A stretch of DNA of 64,000 bases from assembly GCA_963573305.1 (NCBI GenBank), contig OY754332.1:139183977-139247976 (forward strand), in the 5' to 3' direction. The notes under the pieces are model-generated. The model ran no database searches and was not told where the DNA came from. It saw only the letters and a program-made list of their open reading frames with translations. Both the position numbers and the translations under genes were made by a program. The DNA is from Pyrrhosoma nymphula (taxonomy: Eukaryota; Arthropoda; Insecta; Odonata; Coenagrionidae). Shown piece after piece: positions 32,301-43,345 of the stretch (positions are counted from its first letter, which is position 1; each line of letters begins with the position of its first letter).

Positions 32301-32628
32301 ACCTGAAAAAATTACCACACTGTTATGAAATGGAGTACCAGAAACGCCTCAAAATATCACAAGTATCCGAGCCAAGGAGATCCAACCTAAGACTTGCTTT
32401 AAGCGAGAATTCGGATTATACAAACATTTAGTATTAGTCTTCGCCACGGGTATGCACGTAAAAAGCAAGTTCGGTATGCCATACTATATATACTTCCTCC
32501 AGACAAAAATAGCCGGGACTAACCCTAGCCACCATTATAACTACCCTACGCATACTTACTGCTTCAATATAACCGACTCCCTTGGAAGATGCTAATCAAA
32601 ATTACGACTAGAGTGCGTCCAAGGTAAT

Positions 32629-32801
32629 AGCGCAGTTGACAGAAATGCCGAAAATTTGTAAACACGTCCAATGCCATTTGGGGAAGGAAATCACGTGGCC
32701 GAAGGGTCCATGAGTGGCCTTTGTTTGAATCACACGATCGTGAAAAAATTGTTCACTTTTTATTTTTCTTCTAAGCACAATCAGTGTATTTCAACTGCGC
32801 T
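32629..32801. mobile_element. MITE-like repeat copy 1 (GCGCAGTTGA ends)
   Basis: AGCGCAGTTGA at the left is exactly inverted as TCAACTGCGCT at the right, 173 bp apart. The interior (GTCCAATGCCATTTGGGGAAG, TCACACGATCGTGAAAAAA) matches copy 2 at 41,811-41,984 in the same orientation and length. Similarity also extends leftwards (GTCCAAGGTAAT), so the inverted ends may lie inside a slightly larger repeat. Confidence 0.55.
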
Positions 32802-33074
32802 ATCATCTTGGACGGACACTACTAGCGTTTCTACTACTAGTAAGCGTTTCACTTGGTATTGTTCGGGGCCGGACGAAATGCCGTAATATGATTTCCGGTG
32901 TGCCTCTTTGGAAAGTATTGAGGTTTACTTCTACCACGAACTAAGGCGATGAAGTAGCATTAATTTCCACGAGAATAAACCCACGTCGACCGGGAAGCGA
33001 GCCAAGGACCATTGCCTTGTCGGGCCAATGCACAGACCACCACGTTATCATCTTGGACGGACTCCTAGAGCAGT

Positions 33075-33245
33075 CGTCGATGGTGGGGGGAGAGCGCAGG
33101 AAGGAGCGGACGAAGAGGCACGGCCACATGGGAGGGGTGATTGATAGGGGGGGAGAAATTGGTGAGGGGAGGGATGGATTGGTGAGGGGGGAGAGGGAGA
33201 AAGCAAAGGGGGGGAGGAAGAAGAGTGTGTCTGCAAGAGGGAGAC
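33075..33245. repeat. G-rich strand-asymmetric island 4 (G on plus)
   Basis: GGTGGGGGGAGAG, GGGGGGGAG, GGTGAGGGGGGAGAGG and AAGGGGGGGAGG. Frames on both strands are low-complexity. Confidence 0.65.
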
Positions 33246-33439
33246 GGGGTGACGCACGGAAGGGAATGCGGCCACCAGCGAAGAGCAGGGGTCGTCGGCA
33301 AAATACGACTTGCGAGTCACATGCGTCTTCTTCGTTGGTTGGTTGTTCGGGGGAAGCGTCAGGCACTTTGAGGTCTTTTGCGCTAATAGGTCTGGGTGAT
33401 TAGGCTGCCAGGGTAAGGCTTATTCGTGGAATGGAGGAG

Positions 33440-33662
33440 GGTGGAGAAAAACCCGGCGTCTACATAAGCCTACTCTTGGACGAATGACACCCAGGGGTCG
33501 ACAGTTGAACGTCCCACACGACGAACTGATTACTGCACCAGAGAAGCCCTCCACAAAACACCCAAATAGCGATCGGGATTCCGCTGAAAAACTTTTGCCA
33601 TTATCGGGATTAGGACTCGGAGATGGGGGCCCATTACTCAAGCCACCCTACCAACCCTACGC
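33440..33662 (-). mobile_element. tRNA-derived SINE, family A, copy 4
   Basis: The plus strand starts AAAACCCGGCGTCTACATAA, the far tail also seen at 41,190 (AACCCGGCGTCAGCACCAG). It then runs through GATCGGGATTCCGCTGAAAA and ends GGGCCCATTACTCAAGCCACC near the minus-strand A-box. Diverged in the middle. Confidence 0.5.
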
Positions 33663-34164
33663 CTAACTAATTATCTTTAATATATTATTAAAAATATAAC
33701 TAATTATCGCATTCATACAATGCTTAAAAGACTTCATTATGATGTCCATTTTTCTTCATCTAAGAAATATGAACTTAATATCATAGCTATTTTGTTTTAC
33801 TACTTCAAATTTTTCTTGCTTGCAAAATGCAGTTATGGTGCTAGAAAGCTTCTTTTCCTTTGTTGAGAGGCATGGGCTAAATTTGAAGTTCGCCGAACCC
33901 TGACCGAGTAGTGACTGGGGCTAGAGCCGCACACTCGGCCCGGACACCGTGAAGCGGAAAAGGAATCAAAAATCGAAAGAAAATGATCCGCACACCCTCG
34001 CTTAGCAGCAAGGGGAGGGATCGGCTCGATACCGATAATATCGCGATATCACTGAAAACGACGAAAACCAATGCGACAAGGTCGGGACTCAATAATTAGC
34101 ACCCACTATGGGTGGTTAATATACACTAATGTGTAGCTAGGGAGTAAAACTCATAGCTAAGGAC

Positions 34165-34285
34165 TGTGTTGGCGAGGGGTCTAATCAACTGACTTTTCAT
34201 ATGAGGGCCCGGGATCATGTCCCGGCAGCGGCGGAGATTTTTCGGTGGATTTGGCTGCTAAGTGGAGAGTACTTAGTTCGGTACA
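34165..34285 (+). mobile_element. tRNA-derived SINE, family A, copy 5 (opposite strand)
   Basis: GTGTTGGCGAGGGGTCTAA (A-box zone), GGCCCGGGATCATGTCCCGG (B-box zone), then the diagnostic body GCGGCGGAGATTTTTCGGTGG. It lies inverted to copy 4, about 0.5 kb away. Confidence 0.6.
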
Positions 34286-35075
34286 TCGCATGTTGATTGC
34301 GATGTGCATACAACTGTGGACATTTCATAAAGAGTAAGCTCACGCGAACACAGGATATTTCTCCGCAATTTCCGATCCCACCGAGAGATCCTTCCCTCAC
34401 AAAACTAATCCACCTATCCAATAATGCTATTCCAAATCTAATAGGGCAAATAACCTCAGTTGCCGGACGAAATCAATAAGTATAGGTGGCAATGCATCCA
34501 ACATCCAATACAATCAATAGATCATTACATAAATACCTTCACGCTTTTCACTTTCGGGGTAGAATGGTAAAAGAACTTCATTATTGGTGTTAAGCCTACG
34601 ACAATGGCTCAGTTCGAATGATTTCTTTCATAGTTCTCTATATTAGATTACCTCTTTTTCTTTTGTCACATGATAAATTATTAGCTTCGCTAAAATTATA
34701 AAAATACATCCCTCACAAGCCCAGTCCCCATAGTTTTAGACACTTGCGACCCTTCAACTGCTTTATTAAGTGTAACACAATAGGGGGTAAAAAACTAAAA
34801 GTTATTCAAAATTTCACAGCAACATATGTCCGCTTACTGATTCGTTAAATGATTCATTTTCGGGAACATATAAGCATGAAGAAAGTACAGGTTTATCGAC
34901 TATAATAGAAGACATTAGGAAGGTCCCCCATCCAATCAGCTCAAACACAGGCAAGATGACGCACAACACGCACATAGGTATACACGTCAGATCAACTCCT
35001 CAACAGACTTTTAAATATGAACTAACCTTTTTAAGTTTCTCAACCACGATCTCAATCATTAATAAAAGGAATTTG

Positions 35076-35112
35076 AGGAAAAGAATATCCGCAAAAGAGA
35101 TATTCTTTTCCT
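35076..35112. other. Perfect 14-bp hairpin
   Basis: AGGAAAAGAATATC and its exact inverse, separated by 9 nt. No family was recognised. Confidence 0.5.
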
Positions 35113-35416
35113 TATGATGTGATGAGATGAGTCTGCATTCTATTTAATTGGACACAATTTACACATCTGTCATATACGAATCATGCCAGGCATCTCAATT
35201 CAAGTCACTAAATGAGTGAATGGAAGTGCGAGACGTATATTTCGTCAGATTAGCTGAAGGCTCGAGATGAAAAAAAAAACATTTCAAAGGAGGTGGCTCC
35301 CTTGGTGTTGTGCAACTCATAACGATGCTGACAAACACAAATCGAGAGCTTTCACCTAGCTGCGGAGGCACACTATTTCGCATCATAGCGCAGGAGGCTG
35401 GTCAGAGAAGTTTCGC

Positions 35417-35944
35417 GAGCACCGGGTGAACTTCCTTCTCCTACATCGACGTTCCTAGATAATTTTATGTAATTTGGCAAGGAGTTCCGTAATTTACAAG
35501 AGGAGATATAGAATGATCTTAAACATTTTGCTGTGCGGTATTTGGGGATGTGAAATGTTTTCGTTATGAGGGTTGATGTATTAGTAATTTGGGCATTAAG
35601 TATCAGATTTTCATATTAATATGTTTGAGTTTTCGAATTCACTCACGAGTTGGATATCCTTGTCGATCAACGTTATGGCGTGGCATATTTCCGAGAGGTA
35701 GGACTCAAGGCATATCTATAGATCGTTAGCATAATAGTGAAATTTGCAGTTGGTTATTACGTTAGTAAGTTCTTATATATAAATGCTGAAAAGTAGTGGT
35801 CCAATAATTGACTCCTGTGGAACTCCACGTAAGACCGGTTGGAAAAGTGATACATTATTGTCTTCATCTTTAACAGCCTGCTGACTATTTGACAGATAGG
35901 AGCGATACCAGGGAAGGGTAAATAAGAGAACTTTAGTTGACTCA
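35417..35944 (-). pseudogene. Inverted twin of the 44.5-kb RT 3' fragment
   Basis: Reverse complement of 44,506-45,052. By eye I see one substitution (near 35,842) and one 19-nt gap in about 528 bp. On the minus strand it encodes WYRSYLSNSQQAV, GVPQESIIGPLLFSIYI (RT motif B), HYYANDL (motif C, with YADD changed to YAND) and the C-terminal LRNSLPNYIKLSRN. It carries the same in-frame stops as the twin (after FSIYI, after YANDL, after NILI). The upstream RT part is absent. It ends abruptly at 35,944, next to an 18-bp hairpin. Confidence 0.8.
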
Positions 35945-35964
35945 CGAAATTCTTATAATTCTTA

Positions 35965-36009
35965 TTCCGTAATTCTCCCACCCGAAATCGCGGTGGGAAA
36001 ATTACGGAA
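35965..36009. other. 18-bp-arm hairpin at the duplication border
   Basis: TTCCGTAATTCTCCCACC and its inverse (one mismatch), separated by 9 nt. It starts about 20 bp beyond the right edge of the inverted RT copy. Confidence 0.55.
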
Positions 36010-36334
36010 GACGAGTAATAGATTGGAGGTATTGCGAGGGGCACGACGAGCGAGACAACAACGGCGAGGAAGGTGTCGGGAAGCAGGGGCACGAGGACTG
36101 CACTGGCTCCTTTACGGCTGGCCAAGCCCGGCCTGCCAGCCTTTTGCCCGGCATAGCCCGCGTCCGACGGATGTATGCGAGACACTAAGAGACCCATAAG
36201 AACATGTAACGCAGAGGGAAAAGGTCATTTCAATGGGATGAATTACTCGGAAGGAAAAACTCAAAGTTTGTAGATGTTCATATTACATGGTATTATATTT
36301 CAACCTACCGACTGTATCGTTTCAGTGTCTTCAG
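36010..36334. other. Short G+C-richer unassigned block
   Basis: 36,020-36,180 contains GCCCGGC / GCCGGGC-type motifs and an open minus frame fused in the same frame to the RT fragment at 35,757. No domain was recognised, and the fusion is accidental. Confidence 0.35.
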
Positions 36335-36560
36335 CATCCTCATCATCACTAGCCGCCGCATCTATCTGAACACTGGTTTGCTGCAGCTCCCCACTGATCT
36401 CTCCAATCAACTAACATTTTTCCATTCATAAGACTTCACTAAAACGTCCCCCATAATTTGCCTAATGTACTACAACCTAGGTCTTCCTTAGTTATTCTTC
36501 CCATTCATTTCTCCTTCGAGTACTCTTTCCAACAGGTTGTTTTATCGCACTATGAATCTA
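36335..36560 (-). pseudogene. Non-LTR retrotransposon C-terminal tail, copy 3
   Basis: The minus strand encodes VLEGEMNGKN, a stop, then GRPRL, a stop, YIRQIMGDVLVKSYEW and, after another stop, LERSVGSCSKP. Its 3' end is rich in GATGATGA. It aligns with the tails at 16,640 and 51,090 (EGK.NGKN.RG.PRM.YMKQIM). Three in-frame stops confirm that it is dead. Confidence 0.65.
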
Positions 36561-36839
36561 ATAAGTTTGTATCTCCTTATGTGAGTTTTATTAGACATCA
36601 GCATCCTCGCAGTCAGCAGAATCGGAAATGGGCCTAGAGCAGCGGGAGTGACCCTAACGGCAGTCAACCGAGCGTATGGCCAGGGCCCCATGCAAGTGAG
36701 GGCCTCGCATCGGACTTTGTTTCAATCGCTCTCAAATATAATATAAACTTCTTACACGAAAACTAATCATGGAGGAAATATGTTGTATTATTGCCTTTTT
36801 GCATTAAAAGTTTTAATAAAATGTTATTTGTCAACGAAT

Positions 36840-37490
36840 ATCTTCTTTACCGGGGCCGCAAAATACGAAGGCAGGCCTGCATCCCAGCGTAGGCCCGCCT
36901 CGAAACCTTGGAGTGAGAAGTTTTCGGCCGGCGCAGCCCCACTCACCTCACCTACACAGTACACAGCACGACGCCCGGCGTTTCCGTTTCGAAAGCGGCG
37001 CAGCCACAACGGGCAAGAATGAGAGCTGCTTTCGAATGCCACGAATGAGTCGCTCGCGCGCCTCGACGCGGAGAAGGGGGTCGATCGCCAGACGACGCGC
37101 GCTCCTCAGCGCTGGCCGAGACTGCACGCGCGCCACCGAGGTTCATCCAGCTCGGTTCTCCGACCCCGCGCAGGCATCAGCACGTCATGCTTCCCCCGCC
37201 CGCGGACAAAAATAAACGGCCGGCACCTCACACTTCCGTTTACCAAACTTTAGCACACGCGTAAAAGCGTTTTAAACGCACCGCTGTCACGAAGAGGCCG
37301 CGCCCACGCGTCTTCACCCCCAGCGCAGCGGTCACGTTGACTCTTTCGAGACGCAGCCTTTGATTGTTTATCGACGATTTGATCGGGAAGGTCAGGGATG
37401 ATCGCATTCTCTGTCACAGTACCTTCGAAATGAAACTTTCGCGACATTTTCTGTGCCGACGTTTCCGCCTTAACCGCACTCACGTGATGC
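36840..37490. other. CpG-rich block of unknown nature
   Basis: Far richer in CpG than the surrounding DNA, for example TCGCTCGCGCGCCTCGACGC and GATCGCCAGACGACGCGCG. Overlapping short frames on both strands are open, as expected from composition, and none has a recognisable domain. The 77-codon minus frame (37,250-37,483) has no ATG start. The block could be an unmethylated regulatory region or first exon, or a young repeat. The sequence alone does not decide. Confidence 0.4.
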
Positions 37491-38687
37491 GTGGCCCATT
37501 TGAAGATTGGCTAATACATCCGATTGACCCGATAATAGTGTATCGTTTCCGTAATGCCCGCTACATATTCGAAATACTCGAAGTCAAGACATTGCTGCGT
37601 CACGTGCTATCATAATAATTTGCCACGAATGTTAACACTTTATTTAGGGAAAATCAAACCTTACGCAAAACGCTACTATGTACGTACCCTCCAAGCGCAT
37701 TATCTCCGATAAACTGCTACTAAATGGTGTTCATGGAAATTGAATATTTTGACTTAAATTAAAAAAGTACGCGCTAATCATTTATGAATCGCGTGATATT
37801 TTTATGCCAAATATATTTTTAATTACTTGATTTTTATTCATTGAGTCCTGGAGAGTAAATTTCACATTACCACAGCCAGGTTAAAAGAGCAATCAACCTT
37901 GATTTTTTAAACAATGTGATACAGACCATATATCCGTTCCGGCATAAAGAAAATGCTCACCCTAAAATGATAATTGACACCGTAAAATAATACATGCTAT
38001 CCTCACCTTAGGGCTTACCTATGCGGTTGTCACTATATTTATATGTTTGAGCATAAAACATAATAACCGTAAAACTTGAAAGGAATACTTCCGCAGTGAG
38101 GTGGAATTGGTTGGATGTAGTGAATGATGACATTCCCCAGGGTAGGAATGGAAAATGAGGTACTTAGCACAAATACGAATCCGTAAATACCAAGATATAT
38201 AGGTAATCAAAAATATTCAATTTGACAAGGTTTAATGAGGACAAATATCCATTACGTGGATTAAAAACACCCAAACCTCAGGTAATTCTAGGATAAAGTT
38301 ATCTAATCTCATATAGTATCCTTCCCATCTTCTAGATACAGCGGTCTGGGACGTAACTCTACGTTAACCTGGTTAAATTACGACTACATTTGGACACGAT
38401 CAATAGGCAAAAGTAACTTCAGAATTGTGTGGGTTCGATTTAAAGAACAGGAGCTAGGATAATCGTTCAGGTACTAATTAGCTGATAAACTTGGGAGGAA
38501 AAGGCAATATTTTCATCAGAAGACATACAAAAATCACAAACAAAATTGCCCACAACTGGCACCACATGAAATGCCCGAATTAATCGCAGAGTCAAGGAGC
38601 AAAGCAATGCTGTACGTTTCGGGAAGCGAAATGATTAGCGCAACAACTAGGAAAATTTAGGATAGATTTAGATTTAGAAATAAATAG
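37491..38687. other. Stretch with no recognised feature
   Basis: A+T-rich, with no repeats or frames of note. Confidence 0.5.
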
Positions 38688-38729
38688 GATCCCCAGCATA
38701 ACATGGTATGCCATGTTATGCTGGGGATC
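38688..38729. other. Perfect 19-bp palindrome with 4-nt loop
   Basis: GATCCCCAGCATAACATGG, loop TATG, then the exact inverse. No similar sequence was noticed elsewhere in the window. Confidence 0.75.
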
Positions 38730-40479
38730 GATTAGCCATGAGTTCATCTAATTATTCTTTGATAGAATAACGGGTATGGCGCCTACAGAATGCGCATCCG
38801 GAATGACACCAGAGTTTAAGCTTTGAATAAATCTACTCGAATAAGGGATATTTAGGCAACACGTACACCTGATGAATTAACGTCAACTTACTAGCAAGTA
38901 ACGGCTATCTACTCGACAAGATCATGTTACAAATAATATCGATTGCGTGAAAAATTACTGCCGCGAAATGCAATATTTATGCAAAGTGATACTACTAAAA
39001 AATCCACTTCTATCAGTATATAGAGGGCGAAGGTGCGGCGGCGATTTGTACTACCTTATTGCAAGCTTCCTACGAGGACCACCTGTTGAATCCGACTGGC
39101 GAAATATCGACCAACTTGCAGCTACTTTTGGGGATCCCAAGACTGTGAAAAGAATCCGGCTTTGGACATAAAATGGACCCGCACATGACTAGTGGTTGCA
39201 GTAAACGCCTCGAGAGAACAACCATCACGCACTGTTGCAAGGAGTGAATACATAGGTACGTGCCTTTACAATCCGCTAACTTAAATGCGTGAATCTAGCA
39301 TGATTTCAATTACAATCAATACCCGATAGACTTGAATTTAAGGCAGATTTCATAGGAAGGAATATGACTAAATTCGTACAGGAATAAATGAAAATATTGA
39401 CGAGCGATCAGCTTTCATGAGCAGGACACAGATTTATAGCATCTGCGACAAAATACATGACAAAGAGACAACAAAAGCGGGGCTTAACATTTTATTTGTG
39501 TTTCACAGCGCGTGGCCGAGGAAAACCGTTCAGAAGCAATGGAGGACGGAAATGAGACTCGCCTACGGTAAGATAAGGTAGGCGGGTTGGAAGTAAAAGT
39601 TATTCCTTTCTACGATCAATGTGTTCACAATGTTTCACCAACTGACCCGACATTATCAAGAAAATTTCACTTCACAAGAAAACTTCGATTACACCACAAA
39701 AGATATAGTTGGATGTGAATTTTCAAACCCACTTAAAAGTCAGAGTTGAAAAACAAAATAAGATTAGGATTGGTGAGAATAAAAGGAAGACATGATTCCA
39801 TTCGAAACTGAATATCGGACAAAATCAAGGTACATGAAGAACCAGTACTCACTCGCTACATGACAGTGTCATCAAATTCGCTCCCGATATAACAGGACGG
39901 AAGCTCAAAGGTATTTTTTTCATAAACTATTGTAGTAAGGTGGGAAAGATTGAGCGAAATGACGACTGAAATCGAAATTAATTTTCCTGTGAGATCTATA
40001 GAATCTTTTAGAATCATTGCAAACCTATGGCTGAAGACTTACCACTTCCATAACAGAAAATAAAAAAATACAAGAGTTAAATTCAGCACTCTCTTGCAAA
40101 CCTGTAAGATTATTTGGAAGCAATACATATTTGGTTCCAATATTTTAAAATTAGATTTCGCCAATTCCAAGTAGGTACGTAAAAAAACATAATTATAAAG
40201 AACGACTAAAAAATTAAATTCTCTCCACCATTAAAGTACAAGTACCGTATATAAGAATGAATACAACTGGCCGAGAACATGCAGATAAGAATAAAGAGAG
40301 GAATGTTAAGCATAATGTCTGGGCCCAAAATATATCCATGTCATGATAAATTAAAAAGAAACAATATGATATGCCTCTTAGCAATTACGTCACGAGATTT
40401 GACAGATCGTAGGAAATAAGCTAGAAAAATCCGCGGAGAAATTGGAGGACGTGACTCCGTGGCATTCTATCCAAAAACG
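38730..40479. other. Stretch with no recognised feature
   Basis: A+T-rich. A 74-codon plus frame (38,947-39,171) has no recognisable family. Confidence 0.5.
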
Positions 40480-40690
40480 ATGCCCCCTCTCGCCACTCGT
40501 CGCGAGGAAAAAAGGAACTCCGTTGGGCCGGCGAAATGGGGATGGGCAAGAAGGGGGGGGGGGGGAAGTTCCGCGCGCCTGCGCAGCGTAAAGCTCGCGC
40601 AGTTGGGACGGCGAGCGGCAGGGCGGGCGCTGAGATGGTGCTCGCCTCTCGTCCGTGGCCACTCGGAGGAATTGATGGAAATTGACGAGT
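40480..40690. other. CpG- and G-rich block
   Basis: CGCGCGCCTGCGCAGCG and GGCGAGCGGCAGGGCGGGCG, with a 13-G run near 40,555. Similar in style to the 36.8-kb block, and like it without a recognisable frame. Confidence 0.4.
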
Positions 40691-41189
40691 AAGGATTGTC
40701 TCTCGAGTACTCACATGTGCGATTCCGTTGACGCCATACCCGGAATTGACGAAACCCTGGAAAAGAAAGAGAGAAAAATTAAAATTCACTTCATCAAAAA
40801 TGAAAAAGATACAAGAAACTCATGACATAAGCGGGAGCACACGTGCAGGATTCGCAGAGAAAAAAAATCATTCGCCTGAATCAAGAGTCCCAGAATCCGG
40901 GCGGAGCGTTTCAATCTAATCAACCACCCGGGCGTTTATCCTTCTTATCCAATGCGAATTTTGGAGGGCTCAACTTCGTATCCCATTACAGGCGAGTGAC
41001 TTTTTTTACATCGTGAATAATTCACATTCATGTATCTCGCTCATCCGTGGCTCTCGATGACGCTATAATAATTTGAATTACATGTTGTTAATATGGCGCT
41101 GCAAGCGACAGCTCATGTCATTTGTAACACTGAGGACCAGTAGGTGGGTTTACAAGGGAAGGATGATATGGGGAATGAATAAAGAGTAG

Positions 41190-41385
41190 AGAGAAACCCG
41201 GCGTCAGCACCAGCCTTGTGTTAACGAACTATCCAACTATCCGACGGACGGAGTACTAGGGCTGAAGTTCCTTTTGAATGGCTCCTAAATGAGGATCGGG
41301 ATTTCAACGAAAGATTCCACTGCCAGGATTCGGGCCCTTTTGGGATGGGTGCTCTAACCACCGCATCGACCCCATCCCCGATGGG
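41190..41385 (-). mobile_element. tRNA-derived SINE, family A, copy 6
   Basis: The minus strand has GATGCGGTGGTTAGAGCACC (a strong A-box) and GGCCCGAATCCTGG (B-box). The body is diverged (AGTGGAATCTTTC), followed by CTCCGTCCGTCGGATAG and the far tail ending GCCGGGTTTC. This copy shows the full order from head to far tail. Confidence 0.65.
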
Positions 41386-41454
41386 AGCAATACACAATGA
41401 AAAAAGGTCAATAGCCTGGACTGAGAGTAGAACTTTCCCAGATCCACAGAGTTC

Positions 41455-41545
41455 GCGCCGAGCTACCCCGGGGTCCTCTAACGCTGAGAATATTGGGGGA
41501 TCTTGGTTCAAATTCCCATCCAGGCTAATGGTATTTGTTCAATTC
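41455..41545 (+). mobile_element. tRNA-like SINE head, family D
   Basis: GAGCTACCCCGGGGTCCTC and then TTGGTTCAAATTCCCATCCAG, the latter matching the B-box GGTTCRANTCC closely, about 45 nt on. The A-box is weak. It lies just beyond a family A copy on the opposite strand. Confidence 0.45.
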
Positions 41546-41810
41546 ATTACGTATGTACATAGTATCCCAGTGCCGGCTGACTCCCGTTAAAGTCCCGTTA
41601 TGTATCGAATGACATGCACGATGTCAGTGTAATGGGTCTAGGTCATCGTTCCGGGATGCGGAAAAGCACTAGATCTAAGCTTCTACCCGCATCCTGCCAC
41701 AAGGGCGCTTGACATGGGGGTGTTAAGCTAGGTCCAGACAGGGTGATAATCGCCGGATACCGACAACGCGGGGCTCGGCAACATCGTCAATTGTGTCCAT
41801 TGAAGGTAAT

Positions 41811-41984
41811 GGCGCAGTTGACAGAAATGCAGCCAACCAGTAAACACATCCAATGCAATTTCGGGAAGAGAATGACGTGACAGTAGTATCCATGACGGAG
41901 GCTTTTGTTTAAATCATACAATCGTGAAAAAAATGTTTACTTATCATTTCTTCCTAAGTCAAATCAGTATATTTCAACTGCGCG
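41811..41984. mobile_element. MITE-like repeat copy 2 (GCGCAGTTGA ends)
   Basis: GCGCAGTTGA (41,812) and TCAACTGCGC (to 41,983), with an interior matching copy 1 at 32,629 in the same orientation (GTCCAATGCAATTTCGGGAAG, CATACAATCGTGAAAAAAATG). About 15-20% divergence by eye. Confidence 0.55.
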
Positions 41985-42459
41985 TATCCGGGATGGGCTC
42001 TAGATACACCGATTTGTATTCGGATACATGTATCCAGTAATTTTGGGTGTCCACACAGACACCAGTGGACAGAAATTTTTTTCCACCGGGAAATACTATC
42101 ATTACTAGTGTTCAGTCTCGTTTAAAAAATCCATAGGCGTTATTTGTTATTGAAAGTGGGGAGCAAAGGAAGGAAGAGAAGATGGTGATAAAAAAGGATT
42201 TGATGGGAGTCGAAAATAAGAGTGACTCTGTAATGACTTCTAAGCGACGGCACCTTATTCAAAAACTTTGTTTGGCTTACAAAAAGTGCTTTTGAAGAGC
42301 TGCTCCAATCGATTGCGTTGAAAATCGTAGCAGGGTAGAAAAAAATTGTAATAATAATTGTACAAAGGATGTTCGCCAAGTTGATCACGTAAAACGTGGT
42401 CGCCGGCAGGAATTTTTACAAAGCGTTGGACAACAGAGGAGCGGTAGGCAAACGGGCGA

Positions 42460-42835
42460 TGGGACACCGGACAGGAAGGGGAGGGTGCATGAGGGGGGAG
42501 AAGCGTGTGCGTCCCACGTCCTCCCCACAGTCCTACCTCCCCGCCCCCTCACACACCCAGCACCAGTTGGAAGGGGAGAGAGGGGAAGGCGCGAAAGATC
42601 GATATGGAAGTGAGATAGGAGGTGGGGGAGGCGGAGGGAAGGGGAGGAGGCAAGAGGGGGGACACCCCTCGAGGAGGCAGTCCCCACCAGCAGCACCAGC
42701 CCGACCCACCCCTTCTCCTCCACCTCTCTCTCATTCGGCCGAAAAATCCACCGCGTCGCAGCAGCGGCATATACACAACAACCGCTACCCCCCCCCCCTC
42801 ACCTCCCTTCGCCCCTCCCGGCCGTGACGTCACAC
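42460..42835. repeat. G-rich then C-rich island 5
   Basis: Plus is G-rich to about 42,665 (GGTGGGGGAGGCGGAGGG) and C-rich afterwards (CCCCCCCCCCTCACC at 42,789). The switch lets the two halves pair. The 204-codon plus frame and 152-codon minus frame across it are low-complexity. Confidence 0.65.
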
Positions 42836-42946
42836 ATCGACCTGGGGAGGTTCGGAAAGTTCGACATGAGCCAAAGAGAAATCGAAAGTTTAACCGTGGA
42901 AATATAATTCTCTCTGTCCGCCCACGTCCAGTGGACCCACTGGTCA

Positions 42947-43082
42947 CATGGAGGAGCTCCGAGTTGAACGGAGTTCCAAGCGTGACGTCGAGTGGAGGAA
43001 TACTCACATCCGATCGTCAACTGTTGCGTTCGTCCGCAAGGGACGTCTATTTGAGAAGGACTACTCGGACGGCTTTTCATGA
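42947..43082 (+). repeat. Dispersed repeat, copy 2 (partner at 5,736)
   Basis: GGAGTTCCAAGCGTGACG, ATCCGATCGTCAACTG, GTTCGTC and GACTACT are in the same order as at 5,736-5,865. Lies just beyond island 5. Confidence 0.5.
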
Positions 43083-43267
43083 ATATTTATCGCTTTTTAC
43101 GATGTCACTAGAGCAGGCGTCCAAAATTGAGACGGGTGTGGTGTTATTCAGCAAATATTTCTTTATTTCTGGTTTCTTCACCGAAACAGCCTCTTGGTCC
43201 TTTACATCATGCATTATTAACAAACAGCATTGGTAAATTCACAAGCAACCATATCCTGAATGTTGAA

Positions 43268-43345
43268 AATTTCACTGAGGCGGGACGAGAACCCGTGGCA
43301 CTCAGGTTGCCAGGCGAGGGCTTCACCTCACCGTCACCAAAGCTG
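43268..43345 (-). mobile_element. tRNA-derived SINE, family B, copy 2
   Basis: The minus strand reads TTGGTGACGGTGAGGTGAAG, CCTCGCCTGGCAACCTGAG, then ACGGGTTCTCGTCCCGCCTC (B-box, one change from GGTTCGAGTCC). Spacing and order match the 49-kb copy. The anticodon-like triplet differs. Confidence 0.6.

Noticed and set aside
35757..36197. 146-codon minus frame that looks like one protein
   Set aside because: It joins the wrong frame of the RT fragment to unrelated upstream DNA. Its last 60 or so residues recur at 44.5 kb only because the DNA is duplicated.
37250..37483. 77-codon minus frame as a possible first exon
   Set aside because: It has no ATG at its start and lies in a CpG-rich block where several frames are open.
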